NCBI GenBank assembly: GCA_029876055.1
Contig: CM056874.1
Span: forward strand, 868,001-932,000
Length of the DNA stretch: 64,000 nt
Source: Madurella fahalii
Lineage: Eukaryota > Ascomycota > Sordariomycetes > Sordariales
Direction of reading: 5' to 3'
The notes beneath the pieces were generated by a model. The model searched no databases. It saw only the letters and a list, made by a program, of their open reading frames with translations, and was not told the origin of the DNA. Both the position numbers and the translations under genes were made by a program. Of the stretch, positions 1 to 11,562 are shown in pieces (within the stretch, counting starts at the first letter, position 1; every line of letters starts with the position of its first letter).

Positions 1-1660
1 CACCGCTGCATCGGAATCCATAGCGAAGCCTACAAGCACTGCCGCAGGCCCTACGCATGGTGGAACAAAGACTGCGGTTGCGTCTTTGGCACCCGCCAGC
101 CAGCTTCTAGCTCCTGCGGCTATATCACCGTCGTCTTCCTCGTCGACGCTCTCTCCCCCGCCCGAGGACGCTGTCGCGAGTGCCGGAACCAGTGTAGCTT
201 TGGTTCCCCTGGTGCACGAGTCGAGGCCAGTGGTACCAGTGAGCACTCGTCAGGCGACTGAGTTGCCCATGTTCCAACCAGTGGTGGATATCCCGACCTT
301 TCTGATCGAGCATTGGTTCAAGTCGGTCTGCTCTTCGTGGTCTGCACTCGACAGTCAGGCCAACCCGTATCGCCGCCTAACCTCATCTCTCTGGAACACT
401 TCGACGCCCGTGTTTTATGCGCTGCAGGCCATCTCGGCGGCGTCCCTCGTTGAGCGGCTCCCGCACGTCATGAAGGACACCGCTCGCTCCGCACCGCGCA
501 AGGCTACCGAGGCTATCCAGCAGGAGCTCGTCGCCTTTTTCGATGGCCGCCGTCCTGGCTTTCCAAGTGACCTGCTCTTGTCCTTGTTCTGCATGAGCTC
601 GTCAATGTGTTGGATGGAGGCTCGTCAGCTTGGCCAACAGTACGTGAGACAAGCACGGGCTGTGCTCAAGTCTCTCGGGCGCTGCGCATTGGACGTCCAG
701 ACGCAAGAGCTGCTCGGCTTCTTCAACGGATGCCTCATTTACGAGGAAATGCTTCGCAGCGTTGTCAGCGACGAGGAAATCGACTTTGAGAATATGCTCA
801 GCTGGCCGGAGCCTCCATCTCAGCGGCCCCTTGTGCCCGTGATTCCGCATGCATGGACTGGGGTCTCTCCCGATGTCCTAAGACTATTTGGGAAAGCCAT
901 GGCGCTTTGTCGGAGGTCTCGCACTCGTTGGCGACACAACGGCGGGACAAGCTATCGCATCCTCCAAGGTGCAATGAGGGACATAGAAGAAGCTACGAAG
1001 GTCGAGGAGGCCTTACTCTCGTTCGACGTCCCACAGCTCCCCGAGAGCACCGAAACCCCGCAGGGCGTGAATCGAGCTCGAGACCTGCACTACATCACCG
1101 AGGCATATCGTTTGTCTTCATTGCTGCAGCTCTACGTGACTTTCCCAGACTTGAACGCTAAACGGGTCCCTACCTTGAAAGACGCCGATGGGGCCACTGT
1201 CTGGAATGTTTGCGTGTCCCCTCTGGCATTGCACCTCACCAATGTCCTCAAGAGAATCCCTGAAGGAAGCCTGCGATGTATCCAACCACTGATCTGTCTG
1301 TGCGCCGGCAGCGGCCTCAGATACGACGCTAAAGTTCCTCTGGGACGTGGGCACCGCAGCTATCTCCTGAGTACTGAGCCTGATGCACCAGCCCCTTCAA
1401 CTTCCGGTGTTGTCAATATCGACTCTCCTTACGTCAACCACAGCGTATCGGAACACGCAATCAAGACTTCGCAGGCACGGCAGTTCATTATGGAGCGACT
1501 GGATCAACACGAGCTCAGCCTGCCTCCCAAGCCGATCGGCGTGGCAAAACAACTCCTCCGTGCTGTCTGGAGCGCCTATGACGAAGAGATTGGACTCGAC
1601 CGCCGGACGCACTGGCTGGACGTTATGAGCTACACCGGTCTTCACAGCCTGTTTGGTTGA
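1..1660 (+). CDS. Zn2Cys6-type transcription factor, C-terminal regulatory domain (5' end outside window)
   Basis: The reading frame is open from base 2 to the stop at 1658-1660 (552 residues visible), so the gene enters from the left and its start is not in the window. The first in-frame initiator-like codon is a TTG at 86, which is not a credible start. After a Ser/Pro-rich linker, about residues 100-180 carry the hallmark of the fungal-specific transcription factor domain 2 family (PF11951): a W-F-x-x-V-C-S-x-W-S-A-x-D-S block, then N-P-Y-R, L-W and L-Q-A-I-S-A-A. The protein ends in a short L-H-S-L-F-G tail seen in such proteins. The binuclear zinc cluster that would bind DNA is expected upstream of base 1 and cannot be seen. 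No intron is needed in the visible part. It is a nuclear regulator by family; its targets are unknown. Confidence 0.85.
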   Translation, partial: TAASESIAKPTSTAAGPTHGGTKTAVASLAPASQLLAPAAISPSSSSSTLSPPPEDAVASAGTSVALVPLVHESRPVVPVSTRQATELPMFQPVVDIPTFLIEHWFKSVCSSWSALDSQANPYRRLTSSLWNTSTPVFYALQAISAASLVERLPHVMKDTARSAPRKATEAIQQELVAFFDGRRPGFPSDLLLSLFCMSSSMCWMEARQLGQQYVRQARAVLKSLGRCALDVQTQELLGFFNGCLIYEEMLRSVVSDEEIDFENMLSWPEPPSQRPLVPVIPHAWTGVSPDVLRLFGKAMALCRRSRTRWRHNGGTSYRILQGAMRDIEEATKVEEALLSFDVPQLPESTETPQGVNRARDLHYITEAYRLSSLLQLYVTFPDLNAKRVPTLKDADGATVWNVCVSPLALHLTNVLKRIPEGSLRCIQPLICLCAGSGLRYDAKVPLGRGHRSYLLSTEPDAPAPSTSGVVNIDSPYVNHSVSEHAIKTSQARQFIMERLDQHELSLPPKPIGVAKQLLRAVWSAYDEEIGLDRRTHWLDVMSYTGLHSLFG

Positions 1661-4600
1661 CGGCTGCAGTCGCCAATGCAGGAGGGGGGATCCGAGGTTG
1701 GGAAAGCGTAGCCGACCTGGTCAGAGTATTCCACGCCGCTTCGGGGTTTCTGTTTCGTGGATCATCTAGATCACTCGGTCTACGGCTGGTAGACATTGCC
1801 GTCAAAGAAGGCGCCGCCGGGAATGTCGAGGCCTCCAATGTGCCGCCACCTTCTTTGGGCGACTGTGGCGTCGAAGATGGTGGCCACAATCCCATCAACG
1901 CAATGTGTTGCAAACGTATCGCCGTTGTCAACCCAGCATCAGCGGTGAGCGAGCTCGGTAAACTTGATCCTGAGGGCCTGTCGGCAGAGGAGCGTTGTAA
2001 AGATGCCGGACAAGGTAGGCCCGTGTCAATGCGCCGCCGGCCGAGGCGCACAGGCTGGTCACACGGAGAACCATGACCGACCGGGACTTTAGCAAAGAGT
2101 GTTTCCCGGCATCGAAGGCCAAACACGAACCCTAGATGACGGGAAGCAGCTAGTAAAGGGGAGTGGGAGATGGGATACGATGGGTAGGTGCTCAGAGCCG
2201 TGGCTGTCGAAAGGAGCAAACATGAATTGCGTTCCTATATCGCCGCACCAATGTCAGCAATTACCACTGGGTGTCTGAAACTGCGAAAAAAGCGAATCCC
2301 GCCGCTGTCATAGGGCCCAGGCATATCCGACAACAAACCGCCTGATCGGCAAAGGTGGTCGACATGCTGTTGCGCTTCCAGGTGTAGCCGCTGCAGGCGA
2401 TACCGACTTGTTTAGGCACAGTTGCGATGAGTAGTCAAGGTGACGACGGCCAACTTGGAATGCGGAGGGGATACGGAGAGAAATGGGTATGAGCAAGAGG
2501 TCAGCGGCTCACGGTTGGTACGATGGTCCAGCAAGTGACGGTGCAGGCCAGTATGCAGAAGGTATCAGTCGGTCTTGTTGTACGATCTCTCAGGCACGGA
2601 GGGCCGAGGAAAGGCTGGCATTTTGCTTGCTTCGTTGGGTCATGGAGCAGGCCGGGAAAGTCTGGGATATGTGTGGTTGAGTTGGACAGGTATCGTTTGC
2701 CGGAAAGATGTAAGAGGGAAGGAGGACTCGGCAATCTCGGTCGCGGCGTACGGATATTTATGTGTTTGTCTAGTGCCACGCAGTTTTATAGGTCCCGAAA
2801 GGGATGCGCTTGTAATGTCGGAAATAGTAAGCAATTCGGGGGCTTCTCCATTCTTTAACCTTATTCGATTCGGTTACTTGATGTGCCGGTGATGAGCAGC
2901 CCTTGTGGATGAGCAGCGCGGCGTGCGGGGAGGCTTTCCGCGGGCAATACGTTGTCGGTGAGGTTCCACGGCAGGGAGCACTGTACTTTTTGCCCGCATT
3001 GAGATTAGCTTGGGCAGGGTTTGCTTTTGCCTTGGCTTGTATCTTGACTTGCATCCAAGAAAGCAACTGGCGATTTCCATATCAGGCATCCTCCCGGTCA
3101 CGGGCTGAGATTAGGGCGCCTAGATGTACGTTAGGGCGCAATTGCTTTGCTGCCTCACCGAGAGCGAACCAGAAGTTCTGTAAACTTCAAGAGCCAGCGA
3201 GTATGCACAACCCGTCGCGTCATGCAAATAACTCCTCTCCGTGCGTATGACTAAGTACGAACGTGAACAAGCGAGCCCGGGGTTCTCAGCTCAGAGTAGT
3301 GCATTAGGGAGGCACGATATTGAAGCGCATGCAACATGTTGGGCGCCGGGGCGAGCACATTCACTGAAGATGAAGTCATGCACATGCCAGCCAGCCACAA
3401 GTATGCTTCCCCCACATCACCCCATGTTCTATAATGTACAGTACTGCCTGCGGGCGATGATTCCTCGATTCGGTTAAGAGGTCCTCTTCCATGTTATGTG
3501 TTGTTCAAGCACGGCATCATCCTGCCGCCGGCGCTCCCATCGTACTTACCTAACCACCCAAGGACAACAAGCCCCAGTTAACGGGGAGGACAGCAAAATA
3601 GGTCCATAATCGCGGTGCATCGGTTTCTTACGTGTAAAATCCCAACCGTGAGCCATCAGCATCCGCGCGGTCGTAGCTTTTGTTGGAAACCTTATATGGG
3701 TGAAAAATGAAGAAGCTCGTGGTGAAGACGGATGTCAGGGAAGTGCCAGGAAGAAAGGTAGCTCCTGGAAGCTAGAGCGCCTTCATCGCTTGGCTGTCGC
3801 GTGTGCTCGCATGAGAGAGGCGTCATTGCTCTCCAGTAATCCTGAAATTGGGCTTCGCGTCTTTCTGGGCAATCTCGGCGATGATTTAATTGCACCTGCG
3901 ATCGAATCAGAATTTCAGATGGTCTCCAACGCTACCAACTGAAGTAGTATTCGCGCTGCGCTGCACAGCACCTCCAAGTGCTGCATCGTCAAGAAGCATA
4001 GCTTTCGATTCTATCCACCTTTGTCTGGCGGAAGTCAAGGCGCTCCAGTAACCTGGCGTGGATATCCCTTATCTCTCTTAGTCTTTCGTGGACGTCAAGG
4101 TGATCCTAAAACACCTGGTGGCATCCTCCAACTGATTGACAATTTTTCGTAGTATCGGCATTGGGTTGAGTTACGTTTGGATGTAGCATTCTTTAACGTC
4201 TTCATGTATCTTACGAAGGTTGACGAAATCGTCCGAGCAGGAATATGGATCCAGGTCATTGCGAACATGAGTCCAGCTGGTGAGAGCATGTTCAAGGAGC
4301 CGAAGCCAATCCCGGCACTCCCTGTGTCCCGGTCTTATCTCCAACTTGGACGACAAGGAATAGGAAAGAAGTATGATGGGTAGAAATAGCGGGTGGGCCG
4401 GCTTGGATAGCGCAGTTTCGCAGATGACTTGCAGAACCCAGAGCATCACTCACCTCAACTCTAACTTGTGTTCCACGACATTTACAGTCGAATCTAGGTT
4501 TCAAAGGTTAACAACGTCACATGACAGGAACCGTTCTTCCCCGCTAGGGACCTTATATGATGCCAGAGCACATTGTTCGGGTGCAATAATCCGATGAAGA

Positions 4601-4999
4601 TTGACTGAAAAACGAAAAAGAAATTGCAAGTGTAGACCTTGGAAACAGTTTTAAGGTGCCCGGTTGTGAACCGACGTGAACCCTTGGCGACGAGCTATGA
4701 ATTGTAAACTGCCTACATGCATCAATCGAGAGCCTGTGTACCTTAACGCACCAAAGGCCCAGGGTCTAAGCTTGGGCCGTTCCTTCCAGTTAAGAAACAA
4801 ATCCTGCAGAGTTTGCCATCACGGAGTTTAACCTCTCAAAACGAGGTCCAGATTCATGCTCAAACGACCTAGAGGTTCGGGGCCTTATAAAACCCGGGGT
4901 GTGCAACAAACTGTGTGAGCCCTTGAAGGCGGCCCTTGTTCAGGGTCTTCGGGATTGGCGTTAGAACCGAAGGGCTGGCGGGGGGTACTCATAGTAGGT
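1661..4999. other. Intergenic, no supported gene
   Basis: About 3.3 kb between two plus-strand genes. Short open frames exist on both strands but none shows a recognisable domain, signal peptide or splice-linked continuation. The first few hundred bases are probably the 3' UTR of the upstream regulator, and the last kilobase the promoter of the next gene. No repeats, tRNA or mobile-element ends were recognised. Confidence 0.5.
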
Positions 5000-7900
5000 A
5001 TGGCGAGATGCGGGATGGAATTCCACTCGGGAAGCGATCTCTCCACATCCACGCGGTCGCCCCAAAGCCTGTACTTGACGACCACAGAGCTTCCGCCCCC
5101 GTTCATGGACGCAGCGGACGGATACGCGAGGGCTCACGGCTTGGCGATTGACAGTCATCTTCCGAAATGGCCACAGCTGATCGAAGACGACCAATGTATC
5201 GCCTCTACAGTCGCTGAGCCTGCCCCGGGCCAGCTGATTGAAGACGTTCAGCTTCAGGAATGTCTATTTTGTCCAATCATACCCACCCCAGAGCAATGGC
5301 AGATGCCTGCCAGATCACTGCATTTGCTTCAGCAAATCTGCAAACATGTCAAAGAAGAGGAGGCCGAGAGCCTAAGATCACGAGAATGTTTCTCGGAGAG
5401 TCTCAAATGGAAGAACCTGAAGCTGGAAACTCCTGCACTCCGCAGCGACCATAGAACCGACTGCCACAGGTTGAGACGGCGAATGAAGGCCTTCATGAAA
5501 GTACAACTGCCGGATCATCGCCTACCGCTTGAACCAGCCGACATCGACAAGGACCAAGGACTTGAGTTCACCGATATAAAGAGGGCCAAGGACATGGCGA
5601 AGATGAGGGATGTGGAAAAGGAGAAGCTTGAGCTGAACAGAAACACGCTTGCATACTTAGCGCAAAGCCTGAACACTGGGTGGACGGAAGGTGAACAGCA
5701 GGTGTTTACTCAAAGCATTTCCACTTACAAAGGGGTACGTAGACCTCTTCCTCGAGAACGCATGGTGCTAATGGGAAGTGCAGGTTAGAACGAGAGAGCG
5801 CGTGGCACCACCGTTAAGCCCCATGATGCAGACACACTCGGAATACTTTGTTCCAGACGGAGAAACTTGCGACGTACCGGAGCCTTCTGATCTTAGTTCG
5901 CGACTTAGCGCCGACATCGAGGCCGCTGAGACAAAGATTCTCGAGGCAGATCATGCATTCTGGGCCGACGCATTGGAGCACAGCGTCTCGCCGGAGCGTT
6001 ACGATCATATCGATATACCGGAAATGATCAGGACTGGAGAGCTCCGACCAATAATGCCGCCATCGACCCAACAGATGATATCTCGAGACATGAGACTTGA
6101 CGTCCCTCTGCTTACATGCGATGATGGCGACGGCAATGCTCGAATGCAAACGACGGTTATTGCTCCTGGATACCTGGAAAACGCCAAGGCTCTGGTGGTA
6201 AGCAGCGATACACCTCCCAGTTCTGACGGACCAGGAGGCCAGCTAGCCAACTTTTTCCAAGAAAGTGCAGCTGCCGTGATGCGGTGTGCGGAGCAAGAGA
6301 AACTCCAACCTCTCGATGCCATAGCCAGAGTCCCCGTCCCAGTCATGGACTTTTCTGTCTCACGTCCTCAATGGGAAGACCGCGTCTTGGATGTCAGAAC
6401 CATGTTTCATTGGATCCGAGAGAACACTGCGGTCGACTGGAAAGGTCCCAGATGGATGTACAGTAGAGCGGCTGAGCAGAGGATGGTCTGGGCACCGTTG
6501 GCTCATATGAAGGTAAAAAGGCTGGTATCTGAGCGCATCGAGATAGACTCGAGCATCGTTTCCCGCTTCCTAATGGAAAGCCAAGAGAGCAAAGCCCCAA
6601 CCAGTGCGGATTATGTCTACAAAAACCCAGGCGTGGCGGTTTTCCGTACCGCGGATGATGACGACGATGAAGACGATTATCTTACACCACTTGGTTCTTT
6701 GCAACTTGAACAGAAAGGCCCCCAGCCGGACATTTGGGGAAACGCACCAATATCTCCACTGGCGGAGAGCACCGTATTACTCCCCAATCCCTCGCTAACG
6801 ACCACCTCGAAAATGCCAGCCCCGGCCGACTTAGCGACCCTCCTGAGCGGAAGAAGACGCCTCATCGAAGAGACAATCCAGAAAAAGCAATCGATTGGGA
6901 AGCGGAACAGGGAGCTGGAGGAGCCGACTCCAATCTCAGCCACAGATATTATCGATCCCGCCGTAATCCCATCAACAAACGTGCTCCGAGGGTTCATGAA
7001 CGAGTACACCGATTTTGCACCGCTTGTGGACAACTTTGTCGAGATGAATTTCCCTAAAAAGCCCAAGCTCACCCATAGCTCATTCTTCTCCCCGCCCATT
7101 ACCACACCGTCCTTCAAACCCAACGATCCGACGGCGGCCGCAGCAGCAGCAGCAGCAGCAAATCTGATGCCGCCTCCCCCGAAACCAATCCCCACCCTCG
7201 CACCAGCTATCACGCCCCCGAACATTCCACCCCGAGTTATCATCTCCTCCGATGCTTCCAAGCCCCTAACCAACCACCTCAAAACTCTCCTCCCAGGCCT
7301 CGACCTCATCCCACGTAATTACACCAGACACCGACCTCCAGCGCCGGTTTTAGGCCTCCGCCCACCGAACACGGATGATGCAGACATCACCATCTCCCCG
7401 GCAACCGGCATCCTCACCACAACCATGGTCAAACTCCGACAGAAGCCTCTCCCTGGAGACCAGGCAGCACCAGCAACGGCAACGACAACAAGCTTCTGCC
7501 GCATCGCCGCCAACGTCGCGGCGCGCTACGAGCGCCTCGTGGTGCTCGTGTCGGAAGGTAACAAGCACAGCGAGAGCGCGAGTCCGCTGTCGCAGTCCGA
7601 CGCGCGCGCGCTGGCAGAGTTCCAGGGTTTCGCAGCCGGCCTGCGGGAAGAGGTGCGGGTGGTGTATGTTGGGGGCGGGGTGGAGACGCTGGCCAAGTGG
7701 GTTGCCGCGACGATCTGTGGCCATGCTGGGGAGGCGGTTGCGGTGAGGCATCTGCTTCTGGAAGTGGAGACGTCTTGGGAGGTGTTCTTGTGGCGGGCGG
7801 GGATGAACGTGTTTGCTGCGCAGGTCGTGCTGGGCATGTTGAAGGTGCCTGAGGGAATGTCGGCGATCGCTGGAGGAGGGCAGTTGTATGGGCTCCCTTT

Positions 7901-8123
7901 GTTTGTAATGATGTCGCGGGAGAGGAGGCTTGCGCTGTTTGAGGAGGCGCTGGGGGGTCGAAAGGTCCTGGAGCGGGTGAGTGAGGCCCTTGATGAGCCT
8001 TGGGTCGGCCCGCGGTCGATAATTTTAAACCCCACGACAGGCCCAGTATGGCCCCTGGTTGGTTGTGAGATGGACGTTGTGACGATTGGGAGGTCCATGT
8101 CTTGCACCCATGATGTGCTTTAG
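5000..8123 (+). CDS. Zip2/SHOC1-like protein with C-terminal XPF-fold domain (inferred)
   Basis: Two exons, 5000-5734 and 5784-8123, joined in phase 0 across a 49-nt intron (donor GTACGT, branch GCTAATG, acceptor GCAG); predicted 1024 aa. The start is the first in-frame ATG; the frame is open a little upstream without an ATG, and a further 5' exon is possible. The N-terminal two thirds is acidic and low in recognisable domains, with an Asp/Glu run near 6655-6680 and a CAG-encoded alanine run followed by Pro-rich linkers (about residues 690-720). About residues 810-980 look like an XPF-family nuclease fold with a helical tail: R-x-x-x-R-Y-E-R-L-V-V-L, then L-A-E-F-x-x-F, V-V-Y-V-G-G, and a conserved F-L-W-R-A-G-M-N-x-F-A-A-Q segment. 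The ERK-x3-D nuclease motif is not seen, so it is probably catalytically dead, as in Zip2/SHOC1 meiotic crossover proteins. I recognise the shape rather than close identity; it could be another fungal-specific XPF-like protein. It converges on the next gene with 165 bp between stops. Confidence 0.55.
7130..7165 (+). repeat. Coding (GCA)n/alanine run
   Basis: A GCG/GCA/GCC tract encoding about ten consecutive alanines, followed by a Pro-rich stretch, inside the Zip2-like gene. It is a trinucleotide repeat likely to vary in length between strains. Confidence 0.8.
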
Positions 8124-8288
8124 AAACACTAGCTTCCTCTGGGATAGATGTGGCTCCGAAACCATCGAGGATTTGGCTAAGATGCGGAGAGGGGAAATGT
8201 GCTCGCGCTCTTGCTGCATGGGTCCGACGGATGAGTCCAGAGATAGGATGCTAGGACCCAAAGTAGACCTCATCAACTCTTCGGTTTG

Positions 8289-9841
8289 TCATGATTCGGC
8301 TTCTCCTTCGCTTGGGCTTCTCTCACCCTGAGATGAATCGCTCGGCCCGATGCTCCAGACTTTGAGACTCGTTTCCTGAACCACAACCCGGGGCTTCAGG
8401 TTACCCCGTACCCCTGCACTTCCTTCTGAGCCAGACTCATCTGAACTGTCCTCAGAACTGCCGGAGTCGTAGCTCTTATCCGCGATCTTCCACGATCCCG
8501 AGCACGTCGCGACTACCGATCCGCTCATATGCATCGCCACGCTCCCGACTGCCGAGCCATGCGCCTTCCAGTCCCACGACGGTGAGATGCCGCCCTCCTG
8601 ATTCCCAACTCCCTCCCAAACAACCACCCCCCCATCCTTCGTCCCCGCCCATACCTCAAACCCACCTACACCCTCACTCCCCGGGAACACGTCACAACTC
8701 AACCGCTGATTCGTCTCCCCATCCCTCCCCTCCAACCACGCCAGCAACTGATGCGTCCCCCTCACATCATACACCAACAACCCTCTCGCTCCCCTCTCAT
8801 TGACCACCAAATACCTCCCACAAGGCGACCAAACCGTCTGCACCACTCCCTTCCCGCCGACCCCAACCTCCCTGGCCGCCCCGGCAACGCTCCACGTGGC
8901 TATGCACGCGCCAGCCCGCATAACATCATACAGCGCCAGACTTCTCGTCCACGTCCCGGCAGCCAGGACCCCCGCCCCGCCCCACCCAGGCTCGTCGCCG
9001 GCGATGGCAGGCTGCGACGCCAGCGCGGCGACCGTGCCGCGCATGCCCACGCCGCCGCCCTTGGCGAGGTGGCGCGTCGAGGGGATGGTGGGGATCGACA
9101 GCAGCGGCTCTGCCGCCGTGCCCACGTCCGGGCGGGACACGTCGTACACGGCGATGAGGTTGGCGGTGCCCGCGACGAAGTGGGTCCCCGGCGCCGGCCA
9201 GACCAGCGAGGCGATGGGCAGGTAGGCTTCGGTTTCGGGCTTGATGAGGCGGAATGTGCCCAGCGGTGGGGGTTGGGATTGCGGAGAGAGTGAAGGGGAC
9301 CAAGAGGAAGAAGAAGAAGAGGAAGAAGAAGAAGGGGAGGAGGAGGAGGAGGGGGAGGGGGAGGAAGGGGAGGAGGAGGAGGAGGAGGAGGGGGGGGGAG
9401 AGTCGCGTACTGGGGAGGACGGTGATTGAGGGGGGAAGGCGTGATGGAGGTGGATGGGATGGTCGGTGCTGGCTGTGAGGAGGACCTGCGTGGAGGGGTG
9501 CTCGAGGGCGAAGTAGGGGCAGGGGGCTATGGCGCTGGTTGGTTCCGGGAGGACGAGCGTGCCGTGCGCGGTCAGGTTGACCGGGGACTGCCGTGGTTTG
9601 AGCAGGCTCTCGGGCAGGACATAGGTGCAGATGCGGTTGGACGAGGACGAGGTGAACAGTGTTGTGCCGTCGGCTGACCTGGGTGATGTCAGTGTGGGAT
9701 GTGTGAGAAGGGGGCCGGGACGTACCATTGCACGCTTTTGAAGAAGGGGTCGCGGCTCTGGGCGTCACGTCTCCTCTGTGGTGATAGCCATCCGTCTGGG
9801 TTGTGGGATGAGGCCACCAAGTTGACTGAAGGCCGGTCCAT
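8289..9841 (-). CDS. WRAP53/TCAB1-Swt21-like WD40 protein
   Basis: Exon 1 is 9841-9726 and exon 2 is 9678-8289, joined across a 47-nt intron (9725-9679, GTACGT...CAG) that splits the Trp codon of the motif D-P-F-F-K-S-V-Q-W-S-A-D-G. Predicted 501 aa. This opening, followed by T-L-F-T-S-S-S-S-N-R-I-C-T-Y, matches the first WD40 repeat of the WRAP53/TCAB1 and yeast Swt21 family. In animals that family delivers scaRNAs and telomerase RNA to Cajal bodies; in yeast Swt21 is linked to splicing. Later repeats include W-S-P-C-G-R-Y-L-V-V and V-W-A-G-T-K-D-G-G-V-V-V-W. A long polyserine tract (about residues 130-168) comes from a CT-rich repeat, and the C-terminal tail is acidic/Ser-rich. The start ATG at 9841 faces the PQ-loop gene, so the 569 bp between them is a shared promoter region. 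Exact RNA target in this fungus is inference. Confidence 0.8.
9301..9402. repeat. GA/CT-rich low-complexity tract
   Basis: Near-pure purine sequence (GAA/GAG/GGA units) on the plus strand. On the minus strand it encodes the polyserine insert of the WD40 protein. It creates several false glutamate/lysine-rich frames on the plus strand. Confidence 0.9.
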
Positions 9842-10410
9842 TATCCAGGATCAGTTCAAGTTTGTGTCATGGAGTGGAAGCACTTGCGGCTGGTTAAGGA
9901 ACTTCAGCAATGAGAAATGTTTGATGAGGTGAATTAGCAATGTTAATGTAGTTTCGTTACAATGTACTCCGCACATTTTAAGGGTGAGATGATACCTAGT
10001 CGGATAGATTCCTTAACAGCCTGCAAATCATCAAAATGTGTGGGTCATGGAGTGGGCCGTGCCCACACCTAGCCTTGCGGCCCCACAGAAATGGCTGCAG
10101 CCGCCCGGCAGCAGCCGAGGGATCCATCCCTAGAGCTCCCTTACCTTCCTCGCAACCTTGCAGGGGACCGGAGCTCCCTCCACCGCAACCAAGGCTTCAG
10201 ACCAACCTCAGCAATTCCCGAGCTGGACGCCAACCGTGTTTGGTCTCACCTGCTCTCAAGAGATATCACTTATCGAAGGAAGGTATCTCCTGGGGTCTAA
10301 CGTGTGCCAGCGCATCGCGATCACGGTTCAAGATCACTGGTCTCGGCGTGGATACGCGACACTTCCACGATCACCGCCTTCCTTCGATTCGGCTTAGCCA
10401 TCTGATCACG
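9842..10410. promoter_or_regulatory. Divergent promoter region
   Basis: The 569 bp between the start codons of the WD40 protein (-) and the PQ-loop protein (+). No coding exon is supported. It should hold both promoters and 5' UTRs; no specific factor site was recognised. Confidence 0.6.
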
Positions 10411-11562
10411 ATGGATTCCCTGCTAGGAGCGGACCGCTGCGAGGAGCTTCGCGATCTTAGCGTTGTTAACCTCATCGTTTCGATGTACGACCGATACGCC
10501 CCGCCACACCACGGATCCTGCTGACTGTTTCGCAGCGTCATCGTCATTGGCATGTTGATCAGCTACCTCCCCCAGCATTTCCGTATCATCCAGCGCGGCA
10601 CGTCCGAGGGCATCTCGCCTTACTTTGTCCTCCTCGGAACCACCTCTGCCACCTCGGCCTTTGCGAACATCCTGCTTCTTCCCAAGTCTCGCCAGGACGT
10701 TGCCTGCTGTAAAGAGCTCGAGACGTTTCATTGCGTCGCTGGTCTGCTGGGTATTGCACAACTAGGCGTCCAGTGGATCTCCTTCACCTTCATGTGAGTG
10801 CGCTATGAACGAGCATCGGTGGCAATGACTAACTGGCTGCGATCTAGTTTCGTCCTCTTCCTCGTTTTCTTTCGATACAGCCCGGTCGAGAATCCCGACA
10901 CGGAAGAAGAGGTGGATGAAGACCAACCGAGATGGCAGACTGCATTGCTGGTGGCATCGCTCACTCTCCTGCATGGCCTAGCCGTCATCGTTATCACAGG
11001 CGTCTTGTCTGCGGTAGCGAAGGAACATCTCCCGGTCTGGGCTAATGTTCTCGGCGTCATGGCGGCCCTCCTCGCTGCCGTACAATACATTCCGCAGATC
11101 TGGACCACGTACCACCTCAAACATGTTGGCAGCCTGAGCATACCCATGATGTGCATTCAGACGCCGGGCGGCTACGTCTTCGCGGCCAGTCTGTTTGTCC
11201 GGCTTGGCTGGGCCGGCTGGAGTTCGTGGGGCATTTTTGTTCTGACGGCCACGATGCAGGGCCTGCTTCTGTACATGGCCATCTACTACGAGATTCAGGC
11301 TCGCAGCAGGGAGGCTATCAAGTCATCCGCCCAGTCGCCGTCGCCGATCCTCGGCCGTCAGTCACACTTGCATGCTAATGGCTTCGATGACGACACGCCT
11401 GGCCGGTACACGTCGCACCCTGAGCATTACGCTGCGACGCCCGAGCAGTTGATCAGGGTCATGGACCGCCAAGATAGCGACGCCGCCGCTGAGGCGACGC
11501 CGCTGCTGAAGCCGGGTGGCATTGGCGATCCCCATCGGAACTACGATACCAATCGGGGCTAG
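10411..11562 (+). CDS. PQ-loop repeat membrane transporter-like protein
   Basis: Three exons, 10411-10484, 10536-10793 and 10848-11562, both junctions in phase 2 (introns 51 and 54 nt with CTGAC/CTAAC branch sites); predicted 348 aa. The spliced protein has about seven hydrophobic segments and two PQ-loop motifs, L-I-S-Y-L-P-Q-H near residue 35 and V-Q-Y-I-P-Q-I near residue 205, the diagnostic pair of PF04193. Such proteins (Ypq/PQLC2, cystinosin relatives) sit in vacuolar/lysosomal membranes and several export cationic amino acids or cystine. Substrate cannot be assigned here. The last 80 residues are a hydrophilic tail with a short E-A-T-P-L-L-K segment that could act as a dileucine-type sorting signal (inference). 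Start chosen because it is the first ATG giving a continuous spliced frame into the first TM segment. Confidence 0.85.

Noticed and set aside
1623..2219. Minus-strand open frame of 198 codons
   Set aside because: Overlaps the end of the regulator gene, has no domain and is Ser/Pro/Arg-rich as expected for a shadow frame.
6677..7309. Minus-strand frame with an alanine run
   Set aside because: Antisense shadow of the GCA repeat and Pro-rich part of the Zip2-like gene.
8751..9478. Plus-strand Arg/Glu/Gly/Lys-rich frames
   Set aside because: Produced by the GA-rich repeat and antisense to the WD40 gene.
10036..10524. Plus-strand frame starting before the PQ-loop gene
   Set aside because: Only its last part matches the real first exon; the rest is upstream sequence without domain.
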